From Sphingobium sp052327305 (GTDB lineage Bacteria > Pseudomonadota > Alphaproteobacteria > Sphingomonadales > Sphingomonadaceae), in the NCBI RefSeq assembly GCF_052327305.1, contig NZ_CP182486.1, forward strand, positions 1,116,001-1,180,000: 64,000 nt of DNA. The letters are read 5' to 3'. The translations under genes were made by a program, and so were the position numbers. The notes under the pieces were generated by a model, which saw nothing but the letters and a program-made list of their open reading frames with translations, was not told the DNA's origin and did no database searches. This document shows positions 1 to 8,423 of the stretch, one piece after another (position 1 is the first letter of the stretch; the number at the start of each line of letters is the position of its first letter).

Positions 1-1857
1 GCTGCCGCGCTGGGGGACGATCTTGAGGCTGGTTTCGAGGCAGGCGCCGCGCGCTGGGCAGGCGCTGCGATCACTGCTCTGGACCCCGCCCCGCCGGAAG
101 GCTGCACGCGCCTTGCCGCCCATGTCGAGGCACCAGCGGCGCTTGCCCGCCGCCTTGCCCAGATCATGGTCGCGCCGCAGGACGATGGGCAGCCTCTCCA
201 CGTCGGCCAGCGCCTCGTCACGCGCGATGGGCGCCTGCGCCGGTGGGACGGCTTTATCGTCGAGGAAGGCGGCGCCGCGACGGCCGAGCGGCTGATCCGC
301 CTCAACCGGCTCGATGCGATCGGGGCCGAACTGCCCGCCCATGAGCAAGCTGTCGCCACGGCCAATGCCACTTTCGCTGCAGCCGAGGCCGCGCTGCGCG
401 ATGGACTGGCCGAGGAACGCGCGGCGCGTCAGGGGCTCAGCGCCGCGCACGAGGCGTTGCGTGCGGCCGACCGCACTCTGGGCGAAGTCGCGATTCTCAT
501 CGAGCGTGTGGCGGAGAAACGCGCGGATCTGGACCGGCGCGCCGAGGAGATCGCGCGGGATCGCGAAGCCGCCGAGAAGGAACTGACGCTAGCGGAGGAA
601 GCGAGGGCCGCCCTGCCCGATGCCAGCGGCACTGCGGACGAGGTCGCTGCCCTCAGCCGCGCCAGTGAGGATGCGCGGGAAGCGCTTGCCCGGCTGCGCG
701 CCGAACAGGCCATGGTCGATCGCGCGATCGCGACGGACAAGGAACGGCAGGGCGCAATCCGGTCGGAGATTTCGGGCTGGCGCTCGCGCGCAGGCGATGC
801 CGCACGCCGCATTGCGGACATGACGGCACGCGCCGCCAGTCTTACCCGAGACCTTGAGGAGAACGCCGGGAAGCCGGAGGAGCTGGCCCGGTCGCTCGCG
901 CTGATCGCGGAGACCGCTCAGGAGCGGGAGGAGGCGTTCTCCGCTGCCGAAGCGGCGGAGACCACCGCCGCCCGGTCGCTCACGGACGCGGAGGCAATGC
1001 TGGCCGCTGCCAATGAGGCGCTTTCGTCCGCACGAGAGGCGCGCGCGGGCGCGCAGGCGAGGGCCGAGCATGCCGTGCAACGCCGCACCGAGATCGGTCA
1101 GCTATGCGGCGAGCGTTTCTCCTGTCCTCCCCCCGTTCTCCCCGGCAAGCTAGGCTTCGAAAGCGCCGAGGTCGGCACTCCGGGCGCCGAGCAAGCCATG
1201 CTCGACAAGCTGACGGCCGATCGCGAGCGGCTTGGCCCGGTCAACCTTGTCGCTGCCCGCGAACTGGCCGAGATTGAGGAAACCCTCTCCGTAAGTCGTG
1301 CGGAAAGCGAAGAACTCACTCAGGCGATCCACCAGTTGCGCGGCTCGATCGGCAACCTCAATCGCGAAGGGCGCCAGCGCCTGCTGGCTGCCTTCGAGGC
1401 CGTGAATGGCCATTTTCAGCGCCTCTTCACCACCTTGTTCGAAGGCGGCGCGGCGCATCTGGAGCTGGTCGATAGCGACGATCCTCTTGAGGCGGGGCTA
1501 GAAATCATGGCGCAGCCGCCGGGCAAGCGCTTGACGTCGCTCACGCTTCTTTCGGGCGGCGAACAAGCGCTTACCGCAGTTGCACTTATCTTCGGCCTAT
1601 TTTTAACCAAACCGGCACCTATCTGCGTGCTGGACGAAGTCGATGCGCCACTCGACGATGCCAATATCGAGCGTTTCTGCGATCTGCTCGACCGGATGGT
1701 GCAGGATACCCGCACGCGCTATCTGATTGTCACGCATAACGCCGTGACCATGAGCCGGATGCACCGCCTCTTCGGCGTGACCATGATCGAGCGTGGCATC
1801 AGCCGCCTCGTCTCCGTCGATCTTCAGTCGGCGGAAGCGCTCCTCGCGGCGGAGTGA
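1..1857 (+). CDS. smc: Chromosome partition protein SMC (3' part, start outside window)
   Basis: ATPase subunit of the bacterial SMC-ScpA-ScpB complex, which organises and segregates the nucleoid. The frame is open from base 1, so about 618 C-terminal residues are visible and the start lies upstream. Order seen: the end of the hinge, a long Glu/Ala/Arg-rich coiled coil, then the C-terminal half of the ATPase head with the ABC signature LLSGGEQ, Walker B CVLDEVDAPLDD and the switch-histidine region IVTHN. The N-terminal Walker A half must lie before the window. The partner kleisins scpA and scpB are at 42.4-43.9 kb rather than next to it. Family assignment is firm. Confidence 0.95.
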   Translation, partial: AAALGDDLEAGFEAGAARWAGAAITALDPAPPEGCTRLAAHVEAPAALARRLAQIMVAPQDDGQPLHVGQRLVTRDGRLRRWDGFIVEEGGAATAERLIRLNRLDAIGAELPAHEQAVATANATFAAAEAALRDGLAEERAARQGLSAAHEALRAADRTLGEVAILIERVAEKRADLDRRAEEIARDREAAEKELTLAEEARAALPDASGTADEVAALSRASEDAREALARLRAEQAMVDRAIATDKERQGAIRSEISGWRSRAGDAARRIADMTARAASLTRDLEENAGKPEELARSLALIAETAQEREEAFSAAEAAETTAARSLTDAEAMLAAANEALSSAREARAGAQARAEHAVQRRTEIGQLCGERFSCPPPVLPGKLGFESAEVGTPGAEQAMLDKLTADRERLGPVNLVAARELAEIEETLSVSRAESEELTQAIHQLRGSIGNLNREGRQRLLAAFEAVNGHFQRLFTTLFEGGAAHLELVDSDDPLEAGLEIMAQPPGKRLTSLTLLSGGEQALTAVALIFGLFLTKPAPICVLDEVDAPLDDANIERFCDLLDRMVQDTRTRYLIVTHNAVTMSRMHRLFGVTMIERGISRLVSVDLQSAEALLAAE

Positions 1858-1878
1858 GCGCGAAGAGTCAGAGCCGGG

Positions 1879-2232
1879 TCATGGATGCGGACGAAACCGC
1901 CCCGCAAGACTCCCCGCTAGCGCCGAAACAAGCGCTGCGGGAATTGCCAATAGGCTCAGGAACAACGCCCCGGCCACGGCAAGATTGCCCACGCCATTGT
2001 TGAGCAACATCACCGGCAGCTGGGAGACAGTAATCAGCACGCCCGCGATCCATCCGCTCTTTCTCATGAAAGCGCCGCCGATCGCGGAAAGAACGAGGGA
2101 AAACGGATAAGCGAGAGACCAGTATGCCGGCGCATCCCACGGCTCGCCATATCCCGTCGTCGCCGAGACAAGCTGCCAATAGAGTCCGCCGATAATGAGG
2201 AGGCAGACAATCTGGATCGACCGGCGGGACAT
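1879..2232 (-). CDS. Small multi-pass membrane protein, unknown function
   Basis: 117 codons, convergent with smc (21 bp apart). The translation is almost entirely hydrophobic, with about four predicted membrane segments (roughly residues 6-25, 36-56, 60-80 and 85-108) and a short basic C-terminus (GRFRPHP). I recognise no family motif. The start is ATG, preceded only by a weak purine stretch. Membrane topology is seen in the sequence; a function cannot be inferred. It could be a lineage-restricted inner-membrane protein. Confidence 0.6.
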   Translation of the reverse strand: MSRRSIQIVCLLIIGGLYWQLVSATTGYGEPWDAPAYWSLAYPFSLVLSAIGGAFMRKSGWIAGVLITVSQLPVMLLNNGVGNLAVAGALFLSLLAIPAALVSALAGSLAGRFRPHP

Positions 2233-2308
2233 AACGCGTTTCCGAGATAGAAGTCCGAAGCTGGTGGCGTGATAGCGGCGCCGCGGGTAATCCGCAAAGC
2301 CTGCCGGC

Positions 2309-3268
2309 TCAAGCAGCCACGCCGAACCTGCGCCGATACTCCGCCGGGGCCAGCCCTGTCATGCGCTGGAAGAGCTTGCGGAAGGCGCCGGGGTCGCCAT
2401 AGCCGACATCCCACGCGATCTGGTCCACGCTGCGCCGGGTCAGTTCCAGCGCCTCGCGCGCCTTGGCGATGCGGATCTGCTGGGCATATTCGGTGGGGCG
2501 CAGGCCCGTCGCCTTCTTGAAACGGCGCAGGAATGTGCGCTCTTCCAGCCGGGCCTCCGCCGCGAGCAAGCCTGTGCCATGCTCCTTCCCCGCCCCCTTC
2601 TGCATCCAGTGCTGCACCTTCAGGATCGCGGCGTCGCCATGATCGAGACGGGGCAGAAACGCGCTATAGGGTCGCTGCGCGCGCCCCGGCGGATCGACGA
2701 GGAGGAAGCGCGCCGTCCCCAGCATCACTGCCGGGCCGAGCAGTCGCTCGACCAGTGTGAGGCCAAGGTCGGTCCAGGCCAGGATGCCCCCGGCCGTGAT
2801 GATATCGCCATCGTCGATCACCATGCGGTCGACATCGACCTGCACGGTCGGGAAGCGGGCAGCAAGCGCCTCCGCAAAGGCCCAGTGCGTCGTCGCGGCG
2901 CGTCCTTCCAGCAGGCCCGCCTCCCCCAGCAGAAACGCTCCGGCACAAACCGAGCAGACCGTCGCCCCTTCGTCGTGGCGATCGTTCACCCATCGGGTGA
3001 GGCTCGCCATCGGCTGCATCGCATGCGGCATGACCAGACTGGGCGGCGTGATGAGGTGGGTCAGATGGTGGTCGGTGCCGGGGTGACTGTCATATATGCA
3101 GGCGATCTCCCCGCGCGCGTCGCTCGTCCAGTGCGTCACGCGCACTGCCGGCGGCTCCGCCTCGCCCTCCATTGCCGCGAGATCTCCGGCGATACGGAAG
3201 ATATCGGTGAGGCCATAAATCGCGGAAAGCTGGCAATCAGGATAGATGAGCAGGCCCAGATGGCCCAC
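2309..3268 (-). CDS. GlxA-family AraC-type transcriptional regulator
   Basis: Predicted cytoplasmic regulator of about 319 residues, the usual GlxA size. The N-terminal half has the DJ-1/PfpI-like fold (starts GLLIYPDCQ; contains SVCAGAFLLGEAGLL, the degenerate nucleophile-elbow region). The C-terminal ~100 residues form an AraC double helix-turn-helix (RTFLRRFKKATG and DVGYGDPGAFRKLFQRMTG). The frame extends to a TTG at 3325, but the GTG at 3268 is preferred: an AGGCGAG sequence precedes it, and family members start a few residues before the GLLIYP strand. It is divergent from the hydrolase at 3440, and two direct repeats spaced 21 bp lie between them. The ligand is unknown. Confidence 0.85.
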   Translation of the reverse strand: MGHLGLLIYPDCQLSAIYGLTDIFRIAGDLAAMEGEAEPPAVRVTHWTSDARGEIACIYDSHPGTDHHLTHLITPPSLVMPHAMQPMASLTRWVNDRHDEGATVCSVCAGAFLLGEAGLLEGRAATTHWAFAEALAARFPTVQVDVDRMVIDDGDIITAGGILAWTDLGLTLVERLLGPAVMLGTARFLLVDPPGRAQRPYSAFLPRLDHGDAAILKVQHWMQKGAGKEHGTGLLAAEARLEERTFLRRFKKATGLRPTEYAQQIRIAKAREALELTRRSVDQIAWDVGYGDPGAFRKLFQRMTGLAPAEYRRRFGVAA

Positions 3269-3325
3269 GAGTCTCGCCTGACGCGACCTCACCAATGTGT
3301 CCAATCGACGCCCCCATCGCTTCAA

Positions 3326-3354
3326 TGTCGGTTTTGGCGCCCTTAGTGTCGGTT
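3326..3354. promoter_or_regulatory. Direct repeats TGTCGGTT spaced 21 bp, candidate AraC-type operator
   Basis: TGTCGGTT occurs at 3326-3333 and again at 3347-3354, 21 bp apart (two helical turns), in the divergent region between the GlxA-type regulator and the hydrolase. AraC-family proteins typically bind such in-phase direct repeats. That this is the operator of the neighbouring regulator is inference. Confidence 0.4.
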
Positions 3355-3439
3355 CCGCCGCGCCTCATCATGCCTGCTTGTCATTAGATCGTCCATATCG
3401 AGAGCGTATCCACCTCTCATCGGATAGGGAGCGACTGAC

Positions 3440-4270
3440 ATGAGCACGGTAACCACTTCGGACGGTGTCGAGATCTTTTACAAGGACTGGGGCGACAAGA
3501 GCGCGCAACCCATTGTCTTCCACCATGGCTGGCCGCTCTCGGGCGACGACTGGGACAACCAGATGCTGTTCTTCCTGAACGAAGGCTATCGCGTCATTGC
3601 CCATGACCGGCGCGGCCACGGCAGATCCAGCCAGGTGTCGGACGGACATGACATGGACCATTATGCCGCAGACGTCGCCGCAGTCGTGGACGCGCTGGAC
3701 CTCAAGGGCGCCTTCCATGTCGGCCACTCCACCGGCGGCGGCGAGGTCGCGCATTATGCCGCCCGAGCCAAGGAAGGCCGGATCGCCAAGGCCGTGCTGA
3801 TGAGCGCAGTGCCTCCGATCATGGTCAAGAGCGACAAGAACCCCGGCGGCCTGCCCATTGAGGTGTTCGACGGGTTCCGCGCCGCGCTCGCCGCGAACCG
3901 CGCGCAGTTCTACATCGATGTTCCCGCCGGGCCATTCTACGGCTTCAACCGCGAGGGTGCGCCGTTCAGCCAAGGTCTTGTCGACAACTGGTGGCGGCAG
4001 GGCATGATCGGCGGCGCCAAGGCCCATTATGACGGCATCAAGGCGTTCAGCGAGACGGACTTCACGGACGATCTCAAGGCGATCACCATCCCCACGCTGG
4101 TGATGCATGGTGAGGACGATCAGATCGTGCCGATCGCCGACTCCGCGCCGCTCTCCGCTGCCCTGCTGCAGAATGGCATCCTCAAGACCTACAAGGACTT
4201 CCCGCACGGTATGGCGCAGACTCATGCTGACGTCATCAACAAGGATCTGCTGGACTTCTTCCGGAGCTGA
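3440..4270 (+). CDS. Alpha/beta hydrolase, non-haem chloroperoxidase/esterase type
   Basis: 276-residue single-domain alpha/beta hydrolase of the cofactor-free haloperoxidase/arylesterase subgroup, usual length. The catalytic triad is visible as Ser97 in GHSTGGG, Asp227 in HGEDDQIVP and His256 in FPHGMAQTH. The oxyanion region is HHGWPLSGDDWD and the strand motif is AHDRRGHGRS. There is no signal peptide, so it is probably cytosolic. AGGGAGCG precedes the ATG. It is divergent from the AraC/GlxA regulator, suggesting regulation by it, and is followed by a hairpin at 4299-4323. Natural substrate unknown; members commonly hydrolyse esters or lactones and show perhydrolase activity in vitro. Confidence 0.9.
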   Translation: MSTVTTSDGVEIFYKDWGDKSAQPIVFHHGWPLSGDDWDNQMLFFLNEGYRVIAHDRRGHGRSSQVSDGHDMDHYAADVAAVVDALDLKGAFHVGHSTGGGEVAHYAARAKEGRIAKAVLMSAVPPIMVKSDKNPGGLPIEVFDGFRAALAANRAQFYIDVPAGPFYGFNREGAPFSQGLVDNWWRQGMIGGAKAHYDGIKAFSETDFTDDLKAITIPTLVMHGEDDQIVPIADSAPLSAALLQNGILKTYKDFPHGMAQTHADVINKDLLDFFRS

Positions 4271-4298
4271 TCGCTCCCTCTTCAGCTTCGGAAGCGTG

Positions 4299-4326
4299 GT
4301 GGGTCGGCTTGATGCCGGCCCACTTT
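4299..4326 (+). terminator. Terminator-like hairpin after the hydrolase
   Basis: GTGGGTCGGC (4299-4308) and GCCGGCCCAC (4314-4323) form a 10-bp stem with one mismatch and a TTGAT loop, followed by only three T. It sits 29 bp after the hydrolase stop and just before the 3' end of the opposing methyltransferase remnant. Short T tract, so moderate support. Confidence 0.5.
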
Positions 4327-4335
4327 CGCATCGGT

Positions 4336-5060
4336 TCAGGCCGCTGGGGCGTAGAGGCGATGGCCCTGTATCTCGGCGACTGCGGACCAGCCTGCCTCCA
4401 GCAGCACGTTGCCGCAAGCCGGATTGGAATAGAGGATGCGCATCGGGCGCGGATCGCTCCGGTAGGAGGCAAGCGCATTCTCCGCCACGCGCCGCACGAT
4501 CGGCGCGTCAAACGGTTTGTACATGAAGATCACCAGCGGCCCCTCGGGGAATACCGTTTCGGTCGCATCGCCATGGATAATCGCAAGGCGCGGATCATCG
4601 CCGGCGCGCGCGATATTCTCCTGCGCCTTGTCATAAAGCTCCCGCGCGAACTCGACCCCGATAATCCTAAGAAAAGGATAGCCGCCGCGAGAAGCATCGC
4701 GCGCCCTTTTCCCGCGCCCAGGTCGAGGAACGTCGCGGACTCCAGCGACAGGTCGACCAACGTCATCGCTCGATGGAAGTCCCCGGGATCGGACGCGATA
4801 TGATCGATGGCGAACTGCGCGTTGGGGCCGAGCACGGTAAGAGACGCGATTCTCTGAATACCGCCGGTGTCCGTCCCATTCGTGCCGTCATAGGCGCTGT
4901 CGGCCGAGGCCTTTTGCGCCAGAAAGGCCTTCTGAGCACCGTCCGGCAATCCAATGATGAGGCGCAAGCGGGAGACCGCCTTTTTTGCCAGCGAGGGGAG
5001 ACCTTCTGCCTGGAGCACATAGGCTCCGCGACGGACAGCGTTATGGAGCCTGTCCATCAT
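4336..5060 (-). pseudogene. Class I SAM-dependent methyltransferase, single-base frameshift
   Basis: The N-terminal part (5060 down to about 4690) ends in the SAM-binding motif I FLDLGAGKGRAMLLAA, typical of class I methyltransferases. The same frame then turns into nonsense, while the -1-shifted frame continues the fold (GYPFLRIIGVEFARELYDKA, then IIHGDATE, then MYKPFDAPIVRRV) to a stop at 4336. One missing base in a GGC/GGG run near 4681-4689 restores a single ~240-codon gene. It is therefore either a recent pseudogene or a sequencing error. Substrate unknown. It is convergent with the hydrolase. Confidence 0.75.
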
Positions 5061-5212
5061 CGTTCAGTCAATCCTCTCCTGTCATGCCGCCTTGCCAGCC
5101 GCCTTCAGCTAGCGCGTTTGCAGGCCGCCGTCATGGGGATTGCCTGTCAGCTTTTTCTTGTGTCAGCTTTTGGGACGCCCGAGCGACCCGCGTCGGGCGC
5201 CCACAATCGGCC

Positions 5213-5764
5213 TCAGTTCGCCTTGCTCATGTCCACCTTCTCCACCCACTCCGGGTAGAAGGTCGGCTCGCGGCTGGACCAGCCCGCCGCCGTCGCGGCC
5301 GCCTCGCTAATCGACTGAAGCAGCGCCCGGCGCCGTTCCGGGTGGAGATGCGGCAGGCTCGCCGCCGCGCAAAAGGCGCCCGGCAGCCATGGCCGCGACC
5401 CTGCGCCGATCAGCCGCTCATAAAGGAAGCGATAGGCCTGGAAACTGTTGATCCGGTTCTGGCCAAGATCGAATGCCGATACCACGACAAGTGGAGTCAT
5501 GAACGGCTCGACCTGATCGAGCCCGCTGTCGTCCGGCACCAGCATCTTGATCTCGTCGAGGCGGCCATAAATTCGAGCCTGTGCGCGAATGCTGGCTTCC
5601 TCCACCAGATCGCGGCTCCACACTTCCGTGGCATCGCTGCGCTGGAGACCAATGTCGAGAGATCGGCGAATATAGCGCTGCGTGGCGGCGGGGAAGGAAG
5701 CGAACTCCCGCATCTCCGCCAGAGTGACTACGCCGTCCGATAATCTGCCGCCCGTCATATCCAT
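5213..5764 (-). CDS. Unrecognised soluble protein (183 aa)
   Basis: No family is recognised. The start is placed at the ATG at 5764 because GGGAGG lies 5 nt upstream; the frame extends further to 5851 without a ribosome site. The protein is mixed alpha-helical and soluble, with no signal peptide or membrane segment. Recognisable stretches are EMREFASFPAATQRYIRRSL, EASIRAQARIYGRLDEIKML and HPERRRALLQSISEAAATAA. It lies upstream of the frameshifted methyltransferase on the same strand, 152 bp away, so the two may be co-transcribed. Codon use looks like its neighbours. Confidence 0.65.
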   Translation of the reverse strand: MDMTGGRLSDGVVTLAEMREFASFPAATQRYIRRSLDIGLQRSDATEVWSRDLVEEASIRAQARIYGRLDEIKMLVPDDSGLDQVEPFMTPLVVVSAFDLGQNRINSFQAYRFLYERLIGAGSRPWLPGAFCAAASLPHLHPERRRALLQSISEAAATAAGWSSREPTFYPEWVEKVDMSKAN

Positions 5765-5997
5765 CTGCCTCCCGCTACTGCAGTCCAGATGCCGTGACGA
5801 TGCGCCCTGTTGCATTGACGCTTGGTTAAGCACCCGTTGTCCGCAGTTCACATGGAATCAGATTTCATTGTGCGGCGCAACATCTTTCTCTCATACCTCT
5901 GTTTTTCTTCTCAAAAATCAGGTTTTCAGATGCGCAAAGGGCACCGGCGCCCCGCGCCGATGCCCAAAACTCGCGTGATAAGTCTGTCCTTAGCGAA

Positions 5998-6207
5998 CTA
6001 ATCTTCCTGCTCTTCCTTGAAGCCGGAGCTAGGAACCGGGTCACCATGATCGCCCGGGCGGGTCGTGCTCGGTGCGTCCGAACCGTCCATGGACTCCTGT
6101 AGAGCCTCGTCGAGCTTCTCATCCTCGCTCAGAACCCGGCTCTGGCAATTCAGGTCCGGATCGACAGTTTCGTTATATTTGCGCTCCTTCACATCATCAT
6201 GGGGCAT
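5998..6207 (-). CDS. Small acidic hydrophilic protein of stress type (69 aa)
   Basis: 69 residues, strongly hydrophilic and rich in Asp, Glu, Ser and Pro, with no membrane segment. The core DEALQESMDGSDAPSTTRP resembles the widespread short proteobacterial proteins carrying a DEAL-ES-(F/M)-x-(A/G)SD-P motif, found in many sphingomonads and of unknown function. A clear Shine-Dalgarno (TAGGAG) precedes the ATG. Upstream are a GGAAC-N17-CGTT promoter (6260-6285) and a GC-rich hairpin (6224-6245), so expression in the general stress response is inferred. A role in stress tolerance is plausible but unproven. Confidence 0.8.
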   Translation of the reverse strand: MPHDDVKERKYNETVDPDLNCQSRVLSEDEKLDEALQESMDGSDAPSTTRPGDHGDPVPSSGFKEEQED

Positions 6208-6223
6208 TGCGCGTCTCCTAAAG

Positions 6224-6245
6224 GCTGCCCGCAGGTCCGGGCAGC
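6224..6245 (-). other. Perfect 8-bp hairpin in the leader of the acidic protein
   Basis: GCTGCCCG (6224-6231) and CGGGCAGC (6238-6245) form a perfect stem with a 6-nt loop. On the minus strand it ends just before the CTTTAGGAG ribosome-binding site of the 69-aa gene and lies downstream of its EcfG-type promoter. It could modulate translation or protect the transcript. Confidence 0.45.
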
Positions 6246-6259
6246 AAACTCGCTTCTAA

Positions 6260-6285
6260 AACGAGCGGAGGGCGGAGCCGGTTCC
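6260..6285 (-). promoter_or_regulatory. EcfG (general stress sigma factor) promoter, GGAAC-N17-CGTT
   Basis: On the minus strand GGAAC (6281-6285) and CGTT (6260-6263) are separated by exactly 17 nt. This is the consensus of alphaproteobacterial EcfG-dependent promoters (GGAAC, 16-17 nt, CGTT). It lies about 53 nt upstream of the start of the 69-aa acidic protein. The motif is seen directly; sigma-factor use is inferred. Confidence 0.75.
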
Positions 6286-6384
6286 AGAGTGAAAGTGCCC
6301 TACCGCAGCTATGCTGCGCACAATGGGACCGCCTGCCCTCCCCGCTCGACAAATGCGCGGTGCATTTCGACCAGCGTCGCCTGA

Positions 6385-6413
6385 AACGGCAGACAGCCGC
6401 GCTTTCTGCCGTT
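6385..6413 (+). other. Inverted repeat directly before the LytS-type kinase start
   Basis: AACGGCAGA (6385-6393) and TCTGCCGTT (6405-6413) form a perfect 9-bp inverted repeat with an 11-nt spacer, ending 10 nt before the ATG at 6424 and abutting the AAAGAG ribosome site. It may be an operator or a translational control hairpin. Confidence 0.4.
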
Positions 6414-6423
6414 AAAAGAGCCC

Positions 6424-7566
6424 ATGGCAACAAACCCCTCACCAGCGGGCGAAACCTCCATTTCCCCCCGGCTGGCGCTTTTCTCGATCCTTGGTGTGTG
6501 GTTGTTCTACACGCTCATCGTCACGATCCGGGCGATGGTGCTTGGCTTTCCTGCACAGGGCGAAATGGCGTGGCGTCGCATGGTGGTCACCGGCATCGGC
6601 GTTCTCGTCACTTATCTGCTTTACACGTTGCTGCGTCGACTGGACGGCCGCTCGCTGGGCGTGCGCATGACGAGCGCGGCCGTGCTGGCGATGCCCTGTG
6701 CCTTCGCGATCGCTGCGGCGAACTTTTATATGTTCAATATCTACGATCCCGGCACGATCCTGCAGGAATATGAGCAGGCCGACCAGACGAATGCCGCTCA
6801 GATCGAATACAGCCACTCCAAGACGACAGATGAGATTGTCATTGAACTCGCCGAGAGCAGTCTCAATCGCTACTTCCTGCTGGTGGCATGGGCAGCGCTT
6901 TATTTTGCGCTCGGTTTCGCTTCCCGACTTTCCCTCTCGGAACAGCGCAGTGCGCGTCTGGAGCTGGCGACCCGGCAGGCGGAGCTGAAATCGCTGCGGT
7001 ATCAGGTCAATCCGCACTTCCTGTTCAACACGTTGAACTCGCTCTCCAGCCTCGTCATGTCGGATCGGCGGGATGAAGCCGAGACGATGATCATGAACCT
7101 CGCCCATTTCTATCGCACCAGCCTTGCCGGCGATCCACTGGACGACGTCCATCTCTCCGAGGAAGTCGAGCTTCAGCGCCTTTATCTTGGCATCGAAGGC
7201 GTGCGCTTCCCCGAGCGTCTGCGCACGGAAGTGAACATCCCCCCCACCCTCGCCGACTGCTGCGTTCCGGGCCTGATTCTTCAGCCGTTGATCGAGAATG
7301 CAATCAAATATGGTGTCTCTCCGGCGCGTCAGGTCGTGACCGTGCGGATCTCCGCGCGCGAAGCGGAGGGCCGCCTCCATATCCTCGTCGAGGATGATGG
7401 CGCGGGCGGAAGCGGAGCAGCGAGCAGCACGGGCATTGGCCTGCGGAACGTCCGCGATCGGCTGGCCGCGCGCTTTGGGGAGGAGGCCGCGCTGACTGCC
7501 GGCCCGCGTCCGGGCGGGGGCTATGGCGCCGAGATCATGCTCCCTGTCGTTCACGGCAAGTGCTGA
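6424..7566 (+). CDS. LytS-type sensor histidine kinase
   Basis: 380-residue inner-membrane sensor kinase of the His_kinase/LytS class. About four membrane segments are seen (residues ~16-40, 52-70, 83-103 and 148-168) with a ~45-residue loop between the third and fourth. The phospho-acceptor His198 lies in the class motif QVNPHFLFNTLNSL. The C-terminal HATPase has the N box (LIENAIKYGV) and G boxes (VEDDGAG, GIGLRNVRDRL). It forms an operon with the LytTR response regulator, 4 nt downstream. The extracytoplasmic signal is unknown. ATG start with AAAGAG upstream. Confidence 0.92.
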   Translation: MATNPSPAGETSISPRLALFSILGVWLFYTLIVTIRAMVLGFPAQGEMAWRRMVVTGIGVLVTYLLYTLLRRLDGRSLGVRMTSAAVLAMPCAFAIAAANFYMFNIYDPGTILQEYEQADQTNAAQIEYSHSKTTDEIVIELAESSLNRYFLLVAWAALYFALGFASRLSLSEQRSARLELATRQAELKSLRYQVNPHFLFNTLNSLSSLVMSDRRDEAETMIMNLAHFYRTSLAGDPLDDVHLSEEVELQRLYLGIEGVRFPERLRTEVNIPPTLADCCVPGLILQPLIENAIKYGVSPARQVVTVRISAREAEGRLHILVEDDGAGGSGAASSTGIGLRNVRDRLAARFGEEAALTAGPRPGGGYGAEIMLPVVHGKC

Positions 7567-7570
7567 ACCG

Positions 7571-8368
7571 ATGCCCGATACGATCCGCACGCTCATTGTC
7601 GACGATGAGCCGCTCGCCATCGAACGCATGCAGATGCTTTGTGCGCGCGAGCCGCGCATCAGCCTCGTTGGCACGGCGGCCGACGGTGAGGCCGCACTGC
7701 GCCTTACTGAAGCGCTGACGCCCGATCTCCTCCTGCTCGATATCGCCATGCCGCTGCTTGATGGCATGGGCGTCGCGCGCGCCCTGTCCGGCAAGTCAGA
7801 CGCCCCGGCGATCATCTTCGTCACTGCGTTCGATAATTTCGCGATCGAGGCGTTCGACGTCTGCGCAGTCGATTACGTGCTGAAGCCGGTCGCGCCGGAT
7901 CGTCTCTCCCGCGCCGTCGATCGCGTCGCGCTCGGGCTATCCGCGCGGCGTCCAGATGACACGTCCCCGGCGCAGAACGATGCCGCGCCCGTCCCGGCAG
8001 TCGATCAGCGCCGCTACGCGGAGGAATTCTGGGTGCCGCACCGGGCGGAACTCATTCGCATAGAGACGGGACAGATCGACCGGATCGAAGCCGAGCGGGA
8101 CTATATGCGTCTCCACCTTGGCACCCGCTCCTACCTGCTCCACCAGACGATCAGCACGCTGGAGCAGAGGCTGGACCCTGCCGCGTTCATCAGGCTCCAC
8201 CGCTCGCATATCGTCCGCCGCGATCTCATCAAGAGCCTGCGTCATGACGGCAATGGCGTGTGGTTCGCGCAGATCAGCGCCCCGGCGGGCAGTGGCGGCG
8301 AACCGATCGAATTGCGCATCGGCCGCACCCATCTCGCTCAGGTGAAGGCGGAAATGATCGGCAACTAG
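7571..8368 (+). CDS. LytTR-family response regulator
   Basis: 265 residues: an N-terminal receiver domain (residues ~5-120) with acidic pocket DDE at 11-13, phospho-acceptor Asp57 in LLLLDIAMP and conserved Lys105 in VLKPV, and a C-terminal LytTR DNA-binding domain (~160-262; IDRIEAERDYMRLHL, FIRLHRSHIVRRDLIKSL). The start is set at the ATG at 7571, right after the kinase stop; an in-frame ATG further upstream overlaps the kinase. It is the cognate partner of the LytS-type kinase. Target promoters are not identifiable here. Confidence 0.93.
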   Translation: MPDTIRTLIVDDEPLAIERMQMLCAREPRISLVGTAADGEAALRLTEALTPDLLLLDIAMPLLDGMGVARALSGKSDAPAIIFVTAFDNFAIEAFDVCAVDYVLKPVAPDRLSRAVDRVALGLSARRPDDTSPAQNDAAPVPAVDQRRYAEEFWVPHRAELIRIETGQIDRIEAERDYMRLHLGTRSYLLHQTISTLEQRLDPAAFIRLHRSHIVRRDLIKSLRHDGNGVWFAQISAPAGSGGEPIELRIGRTHLAQVKAEMIGN

Positions 8369-8423
8369 CCAGCGTTCGTGTTAAGAGTGCTCCCGGCCAA
8401 AAACAAACCGGGAGAGAAGAAAC

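Noticed and set aside
6439..7824. 461-codon minus-strand frame opposite the LytS/LytTR pair
   Set aside because: Shadow of two well-supported genes; no protein motif.
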